A DNA stretch of 64,000 nucleotides from Flavobacterium sp. NG2 (GCF_034119845.1 NZ_CP139420.1:2458001-2522000), one strand, 5' to 3'. Shown: positions 1-8,936, counted from the first letter of the stretch. The notes: generated by a model not told the origin, from the letters alone. Made by a program: numbers and translations.

Positions 1-629
1 GCAAAGAGTATAAGACATTGTTTCATTCGGATACCGTGCAATCTATAGGAAAGCTTGATATTGACTTACAATTGGTTTCGGTAGATTTTATTGTGGCTAG
101 TGCGCATAAATTTCATGGACCAAAAGGGGTAGGTTTTGCTTTTGTAAAGAAAAATTCAGGTTTGCAACCATTATTGTATGGTGGTGAACAAGAAAAGGGA
201 TTGCGTGCTGGAACTGAAGCAGTGCATCAGATTGCTGGAATGGCAAAAGCGCTAGAGTTGTCAACCAAGCTGATGAATGAAGAAATAGCCGAAATATCAA
301 ATTTGAAATCCTATTTAGTGTCCCAACTTTCAGAAGCTTTTCCGGGATTTATAATCAATGGAAATGAAAATAGTTTGTGTACGGTTTTAAATGTAAGCTT
401 GCCTTTTTCTCCTGATAAAACGGCGATGATTTTGTTTCATTTGGATATGAAAGGAATTGCGGTTTCTCGTGGTAGTGCTTGTCAGAGTGGAAGTATTCGT
501 CCTTCACACGTATTAGCAGAGATGCTTTCAGTTGAAGAGTTGAAGAGACCTAATTTGCGTATTTCGTTGAGTCATTATAATACAAAAGAGGATATTGATA
601 TTTTTATTGCTGCATTAAAAACTTTGTAA
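1..629 (+). CDS. Cysteine desulfurase family protein, 3' part
   Basis: The reading frame is open from the first complete codon at base 3, so the gene begins upstream of the window; the TTG at 18 is an internal codon, not a start. The visible 200 residues carry the class V aminotransferase signatures: a substrate-side FHSDTVQ motif, the PLP-binding lysine in SAHKFHGPKG, and the RGSACQSGS loop holding the catalytic cysteine that receives sulfur from cysteine. The family supplies persulfide sulfur for Fe-S clusters or tRNA thiolation in the cytoplasm. Without the N-terminus it cannot be assigned to the IscS, SufS or NifS branch. Confidence 0.93.
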   Translation, partial: KEYKTLFHSDTVQSIGKLDIDLQLVSVDFIVASAHKFHGPKGVGFAFVKKNSGLQPLLYGGEQEKGLRAGTEAVHQIAGMAKALELSTKLMNEEIAEISNLKSYLVSQLSEAFPGFIINGNENSLCTVLNVSLPFSPDKTAMILFHLDMKGIAVSRGSACQSGSIRPSHVLAEMLSVEELKRPNLRISLSHYNTKEDIDIFIAALKTL

Positions 630-714
630 TTATCAATCTTTTATTGTGATTTATTTAAAGTTGTAATTTAGATAAATTTATACTTCATTATGAAAATGAA
701 ACGTTCATAAATAG

Positions 715-782
715 TCCTGATGGAAGCGGCATCCTCGTAGTCCCGCTTTTTCGGGACGGAGAGATATAGCGGACAGCAGGGC
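715..782. repeat. Structured intergenic element with ATAGCGGACAG motif
   Basis: Between the desulfurase and the acyl-CoA synthetase lies a GC-rich stretch starting TCCTGATGGAAGCGGCATCC and ending GATATAGCGGACAGCAGG. Its ends pair (CCTG with CAGG) and it contains a strong inner hairpin, GTCCCG (740-745) with CGGGAC (752-757). No reading frame fits it. From memory the flanking motifs recur between genes in Flavobacteria, and a half copy of the right motif occurs at 2881-2891. It may be a structured RNA, a repeated extragenic element or a 3'-UTR structure; the sequence does not decide. Confidence 0.5.
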
Positions 783-816
783 GAGATGTTGTTGTGATTT
801 CAAATCGTTTTACTCC

Positions 817-850
817 AAAAAAAAAACCACGCTTGATGTGGCGTGGTTTT
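817..850 (-). terminator. Rho-independent terminator of the acyl-CoA synthetase gene
   Basis: A 10-bp stem (AAAACCACGC with GCGTGGTTTT, 8-base loop) lies just past the stop codon of the minus-strand gene and is followed on that strand by a run of T from the A tract at 817-826. Confidence 0.8.
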
Positions 851-855
851 GAAGT

Positions 856-2631
856 TTAGCTGTATATTTTATCGTATAAGTTTTTGTATTTCTCTAAGAT
901 GATTTTACGTTTTAGTTTCATCGTAGGAGTCAGATGTCCATTGTCTGGCGTCCATACATCAGGTGTAAGTTCGAATCGCTTGATTTGTTCCCAATGACCA
1001 AATTTTTCGTTTATGACGTTTATTTCTTCTTGAAAACGACCAATTACAATTTTGTTAGCAATCATAGATTCATTGGTGTTGCCAATATTTATTTTGTGAA
1101 TTTTAGCCCAATCTTTGACAAAATCAAAATTAGGTTGAATGAAAGCAGCGGGCATTTTTTGACCGTCACCTATGACCATAATTTGCTCGATGAAACGCGA
1201 TTGCTTCATAGCATTTTCTAAAATTTGTGGAGCAATGTATTTCCCTCCTGATGTTTTGAACATTTCTTTCTTACGGTCGGTGATTTTTAGGAATCCTTCG
1301 GCATCTATTTCGCCAATGTCTCCTGTGTGGAAATAGCCGTTTTCAATGACTTCGGCAGTTTTGGTTTCGTCTTTAAAATAGCCTAGCATAACGTTAGGGC
1401 CTTTGCAAAGGATTTCGCCATCTTCGGCAATTTTTACTTCTACATTATCGATAGGCTTGCCCACGGTTCCAATTTTGAAACCGCGATTACGCATATCATT
1501 TACGGAAATTACAGGCGAAGTTTCTGATAAGCCGTAACCTTCCATGACAGGGATTTCGGCAGCTGCAAAAACGCGGCAAAGTCTAGGTTGTAGTGCGGCA
1601 CTTCCAGAAACCATCAATTCTAGATTTCCGCCAAGGCCTTCTTTCCATTTGCTAAAAATTAATTTACGAGCTATTTTTAGTTGGAATTCATACCAAAATC
1701 CATTGGCTCCATAGGGTTCGTATTTTAGACCTAATTCGATAGCCCAGAAAAATAGTTTTCGTTTGATGCCTGAAAGATCATTTCCTTTGGCATAAATTTT
1801 ATCGTATACTTTTTCAATTAGTCTAGGGACAACTGTCATAACTGTAGGTTTGACCTCCTTAATGTTGTCGCTAATTTTTTCAATTGATTCGCCAAAGTAG
1901 ATTGCCACGCCATAGTGCTGGTATAAATAAACGACCATTCGCTCAAAAATATGGCAAATAGGTAAGAAGCTTAAAGCACGACTTTTTCCTGCTTGAAAAG
2001 GAATTCTAGGAGCGCTGTCAATTACATTCGAAACAATGTTTCGGTGCGAAAGCATCACACCTTTTGGTCTTCCTGTTGTTCCAGAAGTATAAATAATCGT
2101 TGCTAAGTCATCAGTTATAATCGAATTTTTTCTAGCTTCAACTTCGTCTTGATTGTTTGCTTCTTCTCCTTGTTTTAGTACTTCTGTCCAATTTTTGCAA
2201 CCGTTGATGGTATCAAAGCTATATACTTCTTTCAGTTGTGGTACTTTGTCTTTGATTAAATTAATTTTTCGAAGCACTTCAGTATCTGAAACAAAACAGT
2301 AAGTAGCACCACAATGATTGAGGATGTACTCATAGTCATCTTCGGATATCGTAGGATAAACAGGGACATTTTGAGCACCAGTTTGTAAAATACCAATATC
2401 CATAATATGCCATTCGGTTCTATTGTTTGAAGAGATAACGGCTATTTTATCATCTTTTTGAACGCCCATTTGCAATAGCGCTCTTGAAATGGCATTGGAT
2501 TTATCGATGTATTCTTGAGTAGATGTCTTTACCCAAACACCATTTTCTTTGGTAGTCAAAGCATCAGGAATGGAATTAAATTGCTCCTTTTGGTAGTAAG
2601 GAATATCGAAAAGTCTAGTGATTGAAGCCAT
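856..2631 (-). CDS. Long-chain fatty acid--CoA ligase (AMP-binding)
   Basis: This 591-residue protein activates long-chain fatty acids with ATP and CoA through an acyl-adenylate, feeding beta-oxidation or lipid synthesis. It has the full ANL-superfamily set: the P-loop-like YTSGTTGRPKGVMLSHRN near residue 180, GYGLSETSP near 365, and the hinge HTGDIGEIDAEGFLKITDR with DRKKEMFKTSGGKY near 435-465. Length matches the Bacteroidota FAA1/FadD-like family. The ATG at 2631 is a natural start because the sequence before it is AT-rich non-coding DNA. It is monocistronic, with its own terminator. Chain-length preference cannot be read from sequence. Confidence 0.93.
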   Translation of the reverse strand: MASITRLFDIPYYQKEQFNSIPDALTTKENGVWVKTSTQEYIDKSNAISRALLQMGVQKDDKIAVISSNNRTEWHIMDIGILQTGAQNVPVYPTISEDDYEYILNHCGATYCFVSDTEVLRKINLIKDKVPQLKEVYSFDTINGCKNWTEVLKQGEEANNQDEVEARKNSIITDDLATIIYTSGTTGRPKGVMLSHRNIVSNVIDSAPRIPFQAGKSRALSFLPICHIFERMVVYLYQHYGVAIYFGESIEKISDNIKEVKPTVMTVVPRLIEKVYDKIYAKGNDLSGIKRKLFFWAIELGLKYEPYGANGFWYEFQLKIARKLIFSKWKEGLGGNLELMVSGSAALQPRLCRVFAAAEIPVMEGYGLSETSPVISVNDMRNRGFKIGTVGKPIDNVEVKIAEDGEILCKGPNVMLGYFKDETKTAEVIENGYFHTGDIGEIDAEGFLKITDRKKEMFKTSGGKYIAPQILENAMKQSRFIEQIMVIGDGQKMPAAFIQPNFDFVKDWAKIHKINIGNTNESMIANKIVIGRFQEEINVINEKFGHWEQIKRFELTPDVWTPDNGHLTPTMKLKRKIILEKYKNLYDKIYS

Positions 2632-2788
2632 AGGTCCGAAGGTTGAGTTTTACTGCAAAATATAAAAAAATAACGTTTTTTTTAGTTTTTATCTAAGATA
2701 TTATAATAAAAAAATTATGACTATCCGTTTATAATGTAAATTAAAAATTTTGTAGTCTTACAATAAAAATAAAGTTATTTTTATTACG

Positions 2789-2851
2789 CACCATTAAGAA
2801 ATTAAGGTTAGTTAAGTTTAAAAACTTAATTTTCTTAATTTCTTAATGGTG
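2789..2851. repeat. Long inverted repeat, 18-bp perfect arms
   Basis: The arms 2789-2806 (CACCATTAAGAAATTAAG) and 2834-2851 are perfect reverse complements, and the 27-base centre forms a second hairpin (TTAAGTTT with AAACTTAA). The whole 63 bases can fold into one long hairpin or cruciform with no reading frame. It sits between two minus-strand genes and could be a MITE-like repeat or a processing structure. Confidence 0.75.
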
Positions 2852-2934
2852 TAAAAAAGATAATAATTTTTTTGGTACGCATAGCGGACAGTCATATAAA
2901 AAATAGTTATACTATTTCATATTCATATTTGGGA

Positions 2935-3369
2935 TTATTTGATTTCTTCTTGGTACTCTTTGCTTCTTTCGCCAGCGATGAATATTTTCTTTTTGTCGTA
3001 ATGGATTGAAAACTGGGTTGCTACCCATTTTTCGTCGTTATCAGCATTGTTTTTGTACCAAAGGGTGTAAGCAGCGCTATTGAAGCCTTCTTCGTATTTT
3101 GGATTGCCATTGGCATTGCTTTCGATTCCCCAAATGATGTTGTTTCTAGTTAAGTCCTTCTGCTGAAAAATCCCTGTTCCATTAGCGTTGAGTTGTACGA
3201 TAGGTTCTGCTTCTCCATCATAAAGATAGGTTCCTGTAATGGTGTAGCCAATAACGGTTGTTAGAAAATGTTCTTTATTATGGACTTTTATTCTTGTGGT
3301 GTCGTTTTGAGAATAAGAATTACAAACAGTGAAAATAAATAATAGAAGGGTAGCGTACTGTAGTTTCAT
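2935..3369 (-). CDS. Secreted protein of unknown function
   Basis: The ATG at 3369 is preferred over an upstream one at 3396 because it opens directly into a signal peptide (MKLQYATLLLFIFTVCNSYSQ) with a cleavage site after SYS. The mature part, about 120 residues, is rich in beta-prone and polar residues and contains GTYLYDGEAEP and several tryptophans, as in small Flavobacteriia periplasmic or outer-membrane-associated proteins. I do not recognise a named family. It is probably exported to the periplasm. It lies alone, followed by the inverted repeat at 2789-2851. Confidence 0.75.
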   Translation of the reverse strand: MKLQYATLLLFIFTVCNSYSQNDTTRIKVHNKEHFLTTVIGYTITGTYLYDGEAEPIVQLNANGTGIFQQKDLTRNNIIWGIESNANGNPKYEEGFNSAAYTLWYKNNADNDEKWVATQFSIHYDKKKIFIAGERSKEYQEEIK

Positions 3370-3413
3370 CTGAGGATAATTTTTGGTTATAAGCAAATCT
3401 AATAAATAGTTTG

Positions 3414-3446
3414 GAATAAAAAAACGTCCTGAGTGTTCAGGACGTT
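3414..3446 (-). terminator. Rho-independent terminator
   Basis: A 10-bp stem (AACGTCCTGA with TCAGGACGTT, loop GTGT) with an A tract at 3415-3424 gives a T run on the minus strand. It lies downstream of the gene at 3499-4029 and insulates the secreted gene at 2935. Confidence 0.85.
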
Positions 3447-3498
3447 TGGTAGGTGTTGGTTTAAAATTATAAAGCGTTAATTGTAAAATGTGGTTGAT

Positions 3499-4029
3499 TT
3501 AGAAAATAGGGAGAATTGGGCTACCGTCATTTTCAGTAGTAAAGCAAGTGTTTAAATAAATGTTGCATTTGGGCATTCGCTCTTTTAGTATAAAAGCTTT
3601 ATCCAATATGTTTGCTTCATCTTCTTCTGAATCCAAAAAAACTTCTTTAAGGCTTTGATTGTCTAAACTCTCCACTAAATTAGTCAAAGTGATGGCTGTT
3701 TTGGTAATATTCAAACTTTGTAAAGATTGCATTTGGTTGAAAAACGGAATACTGTTTTTGGTGATTTCTTTATGCTTTCTCAGGTAGAGTAATCTTAATT
3801 CTTTGAAATTAGCCATGTGTTTTACACCTTCATCTGTAACATAGGAATCATTTAGTATTATTTCATGGACAATAGGAACACGTATGCTGATGAAATAAAA
3901 ATACTCATCATCCTGTTCATCCCCAAAGCCATAACCGCCAATTAAAGGCAGTTCCTTAGGAATATCTTCGAGTTTTTCAATTCGAAAATGCCGCTGCCAG
4001 AATTTCTTTTCTTCCTTTGAGAGAGTCAT
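3499..4029 (-). CDS. Leucine-rich-repeat-like cytoplasmic protein
   Basis: This 176-residue protein has no signal peptide. The first 55 residues are charged (KEEKKFWQRHFRIEKLEDIPKELP); the rest shows irregular leucine-rich units such as VTDEGVKHMANFKELRLLYL and LQSLNITKTAITLTNLVESL, then an acidic stretch and two C-terminal cysteines. LRR folds usually mediate protein-protein contacts; no partner is evident. It is followed by a terminator at 3414-3446. No enzyme motif is visible, so the function is unknown. Confidence 0.7.
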   Translation of the reverse strand: MTLSKEEKKFWQRHFRIEKLEDIPKELPLIGGYGFGDEQDDEYFYFISIRVPIVHEIILNDSYVTDEGVKHMANFKELRLLYLRKHKEITKNSIPFFNQMQSLQSLNITKTAITLTNLVESLDNQSLKEVFLDSEEDEANILDKAFILKERMPKCNIYLNTCFTTENDGSPILPIF

Positions 4030-4082
4030 TTTTATTAATTGTGATTCGTTTCTTGTTTGTTTTTATAAAACATTAAATACTT

Positions 4083-5138
4083 TTAAAATTCATATTGAAC
4101 TGATCCATCTTCTTTATAGATATTTCCGGTTAGTTTCCATTCTCCACCTATAAATTTATATTCTGCTATTGTATATTTATGCCCATTTTCATAATATTCT
4201 TCCCATTTTCCGGTTTTAGTTCCATCAGTATAATTTCTGATTTCTCTTAATTTTCCGTTTTCGTGATAAGATTTCCATTCTCCTGAGTGTTTTCCGTTCT
4301 TAAATTTTCCAATGAAATTTAATTTTCCGTTTTTATGATAAGATTTCCATTCTCCAGATAGTTTATCAATTGAAATTTTTTCTGTTTCATGTGATTTTTT
4401 ATTTACATCATAAAATTTACCTATTCCCATATCTTCGCCATTAACGTAGTAATCAATAGTTAATTTACCATCTTCGTCATAAAACTCCCATTTACCCAAT
4501 TCTTTTCCATCATAGTAATATCCCATTTTTTCTAATGTCCCATTATTATAATAGTGCTTCCATCCTCCATTAGGTTTGTCATCAATGTAATTACCAATTT
4601 GCATTAATTTCTCATTATCATAATATGTTTTCCATTCTCCTGCTTTCTTGCCATCAATATAGTTTCCGATTTTTTCTAATTGGCCCTTTTTATTATAGGA
4701 TTTATGCATACCTATTTGTTTCCCATCAATATAATTTACACTTGAAATTAATTTACCATTACTGTGATATGATAGTTCTTCTCCTACTTGTTTTCCATTA
4801 ATATAATTTTCAATTCCGTGTAATTGTCCATTATCGTGATAATAAGTCCATTTACCTGTTTTCATTCCATCAATGTAATTGCCAATTATTTCTAATTTAT
4901 TATTTTCGTGAAACGATTTATATTCTCCAGCTTGCTTCCCATCAACATAATTAACAATTGCTTCTAATTGACCACTTATATTATAAATTTTCCATTCTCC
5001 TGATGGCTTACCATCTATTCTTTTACCAATAGATTTTAGTTTACCGTTATTATAATAAAGTTTTGCAAAATTCTGACTTAGACCTATTGTAGAAGTTAAG
5101 AGTACAATTATCATTAATACATTTTTCTTTGTTTTCAT
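4083..5138 (-). CDS. Exported MORN-repeat (YwqK-like) protein
   Basis: After a signal peptide (MKTKKNVLMIIVLLTSTIGLSQ) the 351-residue protein is almost wholly built of about 13 repeats of 22-24 residues, consensus Y-x-N-G-K-L-x-x-I-G-N-Y-I-D-G-K-x-x-G-E-W-K. This is the MORN_2 pattern; related proteins are often labelled YwqK-family antitoxins in databases, but a signal peptide argues against that role here. Such repeats form elongated beta-hairpin solenoids and probably bind another surface or periplasmic component. It is 22 bases downstream of another secreted protein gene, so the two may be co-transcribed. The repeat DNA is also repetitive, favouring copy-number change. Confidence 0.85.
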   Translation of the reverse strand: MKTKKNVLMIIVLLTSTIGLSQNFAKLYYNNGKLKSIGKRIDGKPSGEWKIYNISGQLEAIVNYVDGKQAGEYKSFHENNKLEIIGNYIDGMKTGKWTYYHDNGQLHGIENYINGKQVGEELSYHSNGKLISSVNYIDGKQIGMHKSYNKKGQLEKIGNYIDGKKAGEWKTYYDNEKLMQIGNYIDDKPNGGWKHYYNNGTLEKMGYYYDGKELGKWEFYDEDGKLTIDYYVNGEDMGIGKFYDVNKKSHETEKISIDKLSGEWKSYHKNGKLNFIGKFKNGKHSGEWKSYHENGKLREIRNYTDGTKTGKWEEYYENGHKYTIAEYKFIGGEWKLTGNIYKEDGSVQYEF

Positions 5139-5160
5139 ATTTAGATTTTTCTTTTTTTTT

Positions 5161-5970
5161 TTATTGTTGTTTTAATAATTCTTGAAATGCTTTATATATT
5201 TCGGTGTTTTCAGGTTGTATTTGCTTATTTAATTTAATATTTAGAGAATACTCCATTGTTTTTGATTTAAAGCCAATGCTAGAACTTACAGGTTGTATTA
5301 CATAACCATTTTCAAACTCTTGATATACGGTTCCTTTATTATAGATACTTATTATATCTTTTAGGTCAAAGCTTATTTTTTCTGTTTTTTGAAATTCTTT
5401 AAACTTAAAGATATCAAAGCTCATCGTGAAAATACTATTTAGTATTTTTACTTTATAATTATCTGTTACGGTAAAAAATCCTCCTGGTGTATCATAACCT
5501 GTTTTGAAATCAAAATAATATCTTTTTATTAATCTAAGCGACTTGTTTTTATAGTAAGATGTTTGTAATAGTTCTATTTGTTTCTTAAAAATAAATATGT
5601 CTTTATTGTTAAAGCCATAGATAGTTCTGTGTGTTCTATTTTGCTCTGTTTTAAATTCTAATTTAGAACCCGATATTTGTATTTTTTCAAACTCAAATAA
5701 ATCTAGAAAGGGGGCTTTTTTAGCGATAGTTTTAATTTCAGAAGTGTCAACATCAATGTTAGTATTATTTATAATTGAAATTATTCCGTTTGAATTAGCT
5801 TGTATTTTCTTTAATTTTATTATTTCTCCATTATCGACAAAATAGATATTTCGGTTTTTATATAAAAGCGAATTGATCGTATCAATAGGGTTGTAAATTT
5901 CATAATGGCTTTGTGCTTGTATTGTAAAAGCATATAGGAATAAGGATAATATGATTATTAGATGTTTCAT
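5161..5970 (-). CDS. Secreted protein of unknown function
   Basis: The 269 residues begin with a signal peptide (MKHLIIILSLFLYAFTIQAQS). The mature part is lysine- and isoleucine-rich with many predicted strands and a repeated pattern of aromatic residues (YYKNKSLRLIKRYYFDFKTGYD). I recognise no domain. It directly precedes the MORN-repeat gene on the same strand (22-base gap), suggesting a shared transcript and a common envelope role. It is flanked upstream by a decayed WG-repeat gene. Confidence 0.7.
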   Translation of the reverse strand: MKHLIIILSLFLYAFTIQAQSHYEIYNPIDTINSLLYKNRNIYFVDNGEIIKLKKIQANSNGIISIINNTNIDVDTSEIKTIAKKAPFLDLFEFEKIQISGSKLEFKTEQNRTHRTIYGFNNKDIFIFKKQIELLQTSYYKNKSLRLIKRYYFDFKTGYDTPGGFFTVTDNYKVKILNSIFTMSFDIFKFKEFQKTEKISFDLKDIISIYNKGTVYQEFENGYVIQPVSSSIGFKSKTMEYSLNIKLNKQIQPENTEIYKAFQELLKQQ

Positions 5971-6021
5971 AATTTTATATAACTAAATTATTGTTATTTC
6001 TCTAAAATAATCTTTTATTAG

Positions 6022-6181
6022 TTATCTAATTTCTTTTCCTGATTTATCTATGTAGAATTTGCGATTTGCAATTTTACTTTTACAATATTGAAATCAGAAA
6101 CAAATTCATAAATGCGTGGAATTACTTCCAGACCATTTTTATCAATATAGCCATATCTCTCATCTTCGTTTTTGTTTTTTA
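6022..6181 (-). pseudogene. Remnant of a WG-repeat protein gene
   Basis: On the minus strand, codons from 6181 encode EDERYGYIDKNGLEVIPRIY followed by a short tail and a stop. Shifting frame by one base near 6063 gives RKFYIDKSGKEIR and a stop at 6022. Both pieces match the WG-repeat consensus (YGYIDKNGKEVIP...). There is no start codon, and stops lie upstream, so this is the frameshifted 3' end of a former gene. Confidence 0.7.
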
Positions 6182-6184
6182 TTT

Positions 6185-6214
6185 ATAAGTAAAACTTGGT
6201 CAAGTTTTACTTAT
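6185..6214. repeat. 14-bp perfect hairpin
   Basis: ATAAGTAAAACTTG and CAAGTTTTACTTAT are exact reverse complements separated by only two bases. No T run follows on either strand. It lies at the broken end of the WG-repeat remnant, in a 340-base stretch otherwise without genes. Confidence 0.7.
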
Positions 6215-6314
6215 TACTACTTATTTTATGATTCATCTTAAAATAATTCTACATGTTTTAAAATACTTTTTAACATGATGAAATAAGAACTAAATGTAAG
6301 TCTTTTAAGTTTCT

Positions 6315-6899
6315 TTATAGGTAACTTATTGTAATGGTCCTTTTATAATAAGGAATTTTTATTATGCCAGTTGAATTTAATCCTTTTGCTATAGCATTTC
6401 CAGTAAATAGTTTTACTTGTACTTTTTGGCCATTCCAGACAACAAAAGTTCCTTTGTTGCCATTTTCAGTTTTATTAAGGTTGCCAATTTGGGTATTGAT
6501 TTTTTGTGTCATGATATTTACAATATCTTCTTCATCTTTTTTGTCTTCTATAGGTTTAAGAAGCATTAATTCAACCTCTATTTCTGTTATTTTATCACCT
6601 TTGAATTTAATAAGGCATTTATAAACTTTGTTATCAAAAAAATTATCTAATACGAGCTCATTGGTATTAATTTTATAAATTCCTTTTTCATGTTCTATAA
6701 ATAAATTTTTTGAATAAGACGATTTTTTTGTTCCAAGTTTGAAATTCATATAACTATTTAAATTGTCTGGTGATAAAATAATTTGATTTTTTGGGTCAAT
6801 ATTATCTGGAATATTATTGAGATAGTTATTTTTGTGAGCTACTGCATTTACCGTATATACGGTTGCCATTACTAGGAAAATTGTGATGATTTTTTTCAT
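6315..6899 (-). CDS. Exported protein of unknown function
   Basis: The ATG at 6899 opens a signal peptide (MKKIITIFLVMATVYTVNAVA); an upstream start at 6953 would overlap the preceding gene and add a basic tail, so it is rejected. The mature 170 residues alternate short hydrophobic and lysine-rich strands (NIDPKNQIILSPDNLNSYMNFKLGTKKSS) and end in a beta-rich IIKIPYYKRTITISYL. No named domain was recognised. It starts 10 bases after the beta-propeller gene on the same strand, so the two are probably translated from one mRNA. Confidence 0.7.
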   Translation of the reverse strand: MKKIITIFLVMATVYTVNAVAHKNNYLNNIPDNIDPKNQIILSPDNLNSYMNFKLGTKKSSYSKNLFIEHEKGIYKINTNELVLDNFFDNKVYKCLIKFKGDKITEIEVELMLLKPIEDKKDEEDIVNIMTQKINTQIGNLNKTENGNKGTFVVWNGQKVQVKLFTGNAIAKGLNSTGIIKIPYYKRTITISYL

Positions 6900-6909
6900 G
6901 TTTCTAGAT

Positions 6910-8100
6910 TTAATTAATTTTTGTTTTTTCCTCCGCCGCTTTCTCAGCCTCAATTCTAGCTTTCTCAGGTTCGGTACAGTTATAATATTTCTGCCTTGCA
7001 GTTTTTTCGTCTAATTGTCTTTGAGTAACTTCTAATTGCAAACCATACAATTGCCCGTCGTTTTTAGAAATCAACCAAAATGTATGTTCTTCTAAAATAG
7101 CTTGGTGTACATTCCATTTTGTTAGGTCGTAGGTTTTAGCTACTTTGTTTTTTTTAGAGTCAAAATTGACTATAAGGTTTTGGTAAAAGAACCATACATT
7201 TTTGGTGTCTTTTTTTAGAATTTCTAAATACTCGTTTTCGCCTTCATCGGGTAATTGAATTATTTTGTGTAATTCTTTATTTGAAATAACTTTTAGGTTA
7301 TCAGCAAGTACAATCAGTTTTTTGGGATTCAATAATACGGTAGCAGTAGCATTTGTTTTGACCTTTAAGTTTTGTGTATTAGAAAAATAATTATTCAAAA
7401 ATTCTACTTTGATTTCCTTTTTATCATGTGTTAAATCAAAGAATAGACTGTGTCGTTTATACTTGGTGTTTGTTTGATACTCTTCAACTATTTCTTCTTG
7501 AATTGTTCCATCAAAACTGACAATCTTCCATTCATCGTTATCAAAATTGGCTAGTATAGATTCTTCTTGTATATAAAATGGTTTATCAACACCATGACCT
7601 ATATAATGTTTCCATAAAAGGGTATCGTTTTTTAAATCATAACAGACTAATTGTCCGCCATTATCGTCAATAATGGTAGAAATAAATGTGGATTCATCAA
7701 TGAAATAGGACTTTGTTTTTAAAGGTGATAGATTTATTTTTTGAATTGTTTCTCCAGTGTTTTTATTTAGAAATGCTGCATAATGTTTTTTATCTTCATA
7801 TATGCTTGTTATGAGGGTGTTTTTATAGAGGTAAGGTGTTGTGTTGGTTTTACTATTGAGTTCTTTTTTGTATTTCAACTCAAAAGTATTTTTGTCATAA
7901 CAATATAAATTGTAGTCACTCGCTATGAAGTACAATTGATTTTCATCTGAATTAATTGAAGATAAAAAATTAGTAAGCTCAGTAGGAGAGTAGTGGATTT
8001 GGGTTTCAAAAGATACAACCTGTGCGGAAACTTTAGCTGTATGAAACGCTAAAAATAAATAAATTAAGGAATATATATGGTTCTGTATATATTGTAGCAT
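6910..8100 (-). CDS. Exported beta-propeller-like (PQQ/WD-like) protein
   Basis: The start at 8100 is chosen because it opens a signal peptide (MLQYIQNHIYSLIYLFLAFHTAKVSAQ). The mature 370 residues show repeated strand blocks such as LYCYDKNTFELKYKKEL, LVCYDLKNDTLLWKHYIG and GTIQEEIVEEY that look like PQQ-type propeller blades, then a charged C-terminal helix (EPEKARIEAEKAAEEK). Propellers of this kind usually act as periplasmic scaffolds or binding proteins. The downstream exported gene follows after 10 bases. Confidence 0.7.
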   Translation of the reverse strand: MLQYIQNHIYSLIYLFLAFHTAKVSAQVVSFETQIHYSPTELTNFLSSINSDENQLYFIASDYNLYCYDKNTFELKYKKELNSKTNTTPYLYKNTLITSIYEDKKHYAAFLNKNTGETIQKINLSPLKTKSYFIDESTFISTIIDDNGGQLVCYDLKNDTLLWKHYIGHGVDKPFYIQEESILANFDNDEWKIVSFDGTIQEEIVEEYQTNTKYKRHSLFFDLTHDKKEIKVEFLNNYFSNTQNLKVKTNATATVLLNPKKLIVLADNLKVISNKELHKIIQLPDEGENEYLEILKKDTKNVWFFYQNLIVNFDSKKNKVAKTYDLTKWNVHQAILEEHTFWLISKNDGQLYGLQLEVTQRQLDEKTARQKYYNCTEPEKARIEAEKAAEEKTKIN

Positions 8101-8174
8101 TTTGTCTTTTAAAGAATTTATAAAAATAATTAACACTTCATTAACTATCAATACCTACAAAGGGGTATTTTGCC

Positions 8175-8936
8175 TCATATCAAGCCCGAAGCAATACATC
8201 TATGAATCAACTCTGATACGTTTTTACAGTTTGACTTTTTATAAATATTTTTGCGGTGTGTCTTGATGGTATGTTCACTGATAGAAAGAGCTAGAGCTAT
8301 TTCCTTGGTGGATAATCCGGAGTAGATTAGTTTGATAACTTCTAATTCTCTGGTTGAAAAAGCAATATATTCATTTATGTTTTGACATACTTTAATATCA
8401 GTATAGGAAGGATGATCTTGTAATCCAATTAAAGAAAAAGTAAAACTGTTGGTTTTGGTAATATGATCTATTACGGTGTGAATGTTTAACGATTTTCCAA
8501 AACGCCCGTTGTCGTCTAAGGTTAGTAAAATGGCTTGATGATTCAACATGGCATATTCGCCATTTTTCATTCGACTTCTAAAAGAATAATTGGTTTTATA
8601 GTTTAGTACCTGTTCTTTGCCGATGGTGTTAAAAAGGAAATTAATATTAGATTCTTCTGCTTTGGCTACAAAATCCATATCGTCAGGATGGATACTATTA
8701 ATAATATCATCAAGTGTTACTGTTTCAGGGTCAAAACCATGAATGTCTTGTATGGAAGGACTTACATGCGAAATGGAACCATCAAAAAAGTCAATTATAT
8801 AAGAGTAGTAAGGACCTAAACTAACGATGTTGCTTATGATGTTATTGAAATTGATTTCAGGCAACACCGTTTTTTGGATAGCCGTTTTTTTACCGGTATC
8901 CCATACTAATTTTAGTTTATTGGTTTCTTTGCTCAT
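8175..8936 (-). CDS. PAS domain LuxR-family transcriptional regulator
   Basis: Residues about 40-180 form a PAS fold (VSPSIQDIHGFDPETVTLDDIINSIHPDD), a ligand- or redox-sensing module. The C-terminal 65 residues are a LuxR/GerE helix-turn-helix (STRELEVIKLIYSGLSTKEIALALSISEHTIKTHRKNIYKK), complete with the ELEV, STKEIA and TIKTHRKNIYKK signatures. No phospho-acceptor receiver domain is present, so the signal probably enters through PAS. The ATG at 8936 is preferred to a TTG six bases earlier. This type is common in Flavobacteriia. Targets are unknown; the secreted genes just downstream on the same strand are candidates. Confidence 0.87.
   Translation of the reverse strand: MSKETNKLKLVWDTGKKTAIQKTVLPEINFNNIISNIVSLGPYYSYIIDFFDGSISHVSPSIQDIHGFDPETVTLDDIINSIHPDDMDFVAKAEESNINFLFNTIGKEQVLNYKTNYSFRSRMKNGEYAMLNHQAILLTLDDNGRFGKSLNIHTVIDHITKTNSFTFSLIGLQDHPSYTDIKVCQNINEYIAFSTRELEVIKLIYSGLSTKEIALALSISEHTIKTHRKNIYKKSNCKNVSELIHRCIASGLI

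Noticed and set aside
2789..2851. Inverted repeat as a simple terminator
   Set aside because: The stem is far longer than needed, is AT-rich and lacks a clean T tail after either gene, so it is listed as a repeat.
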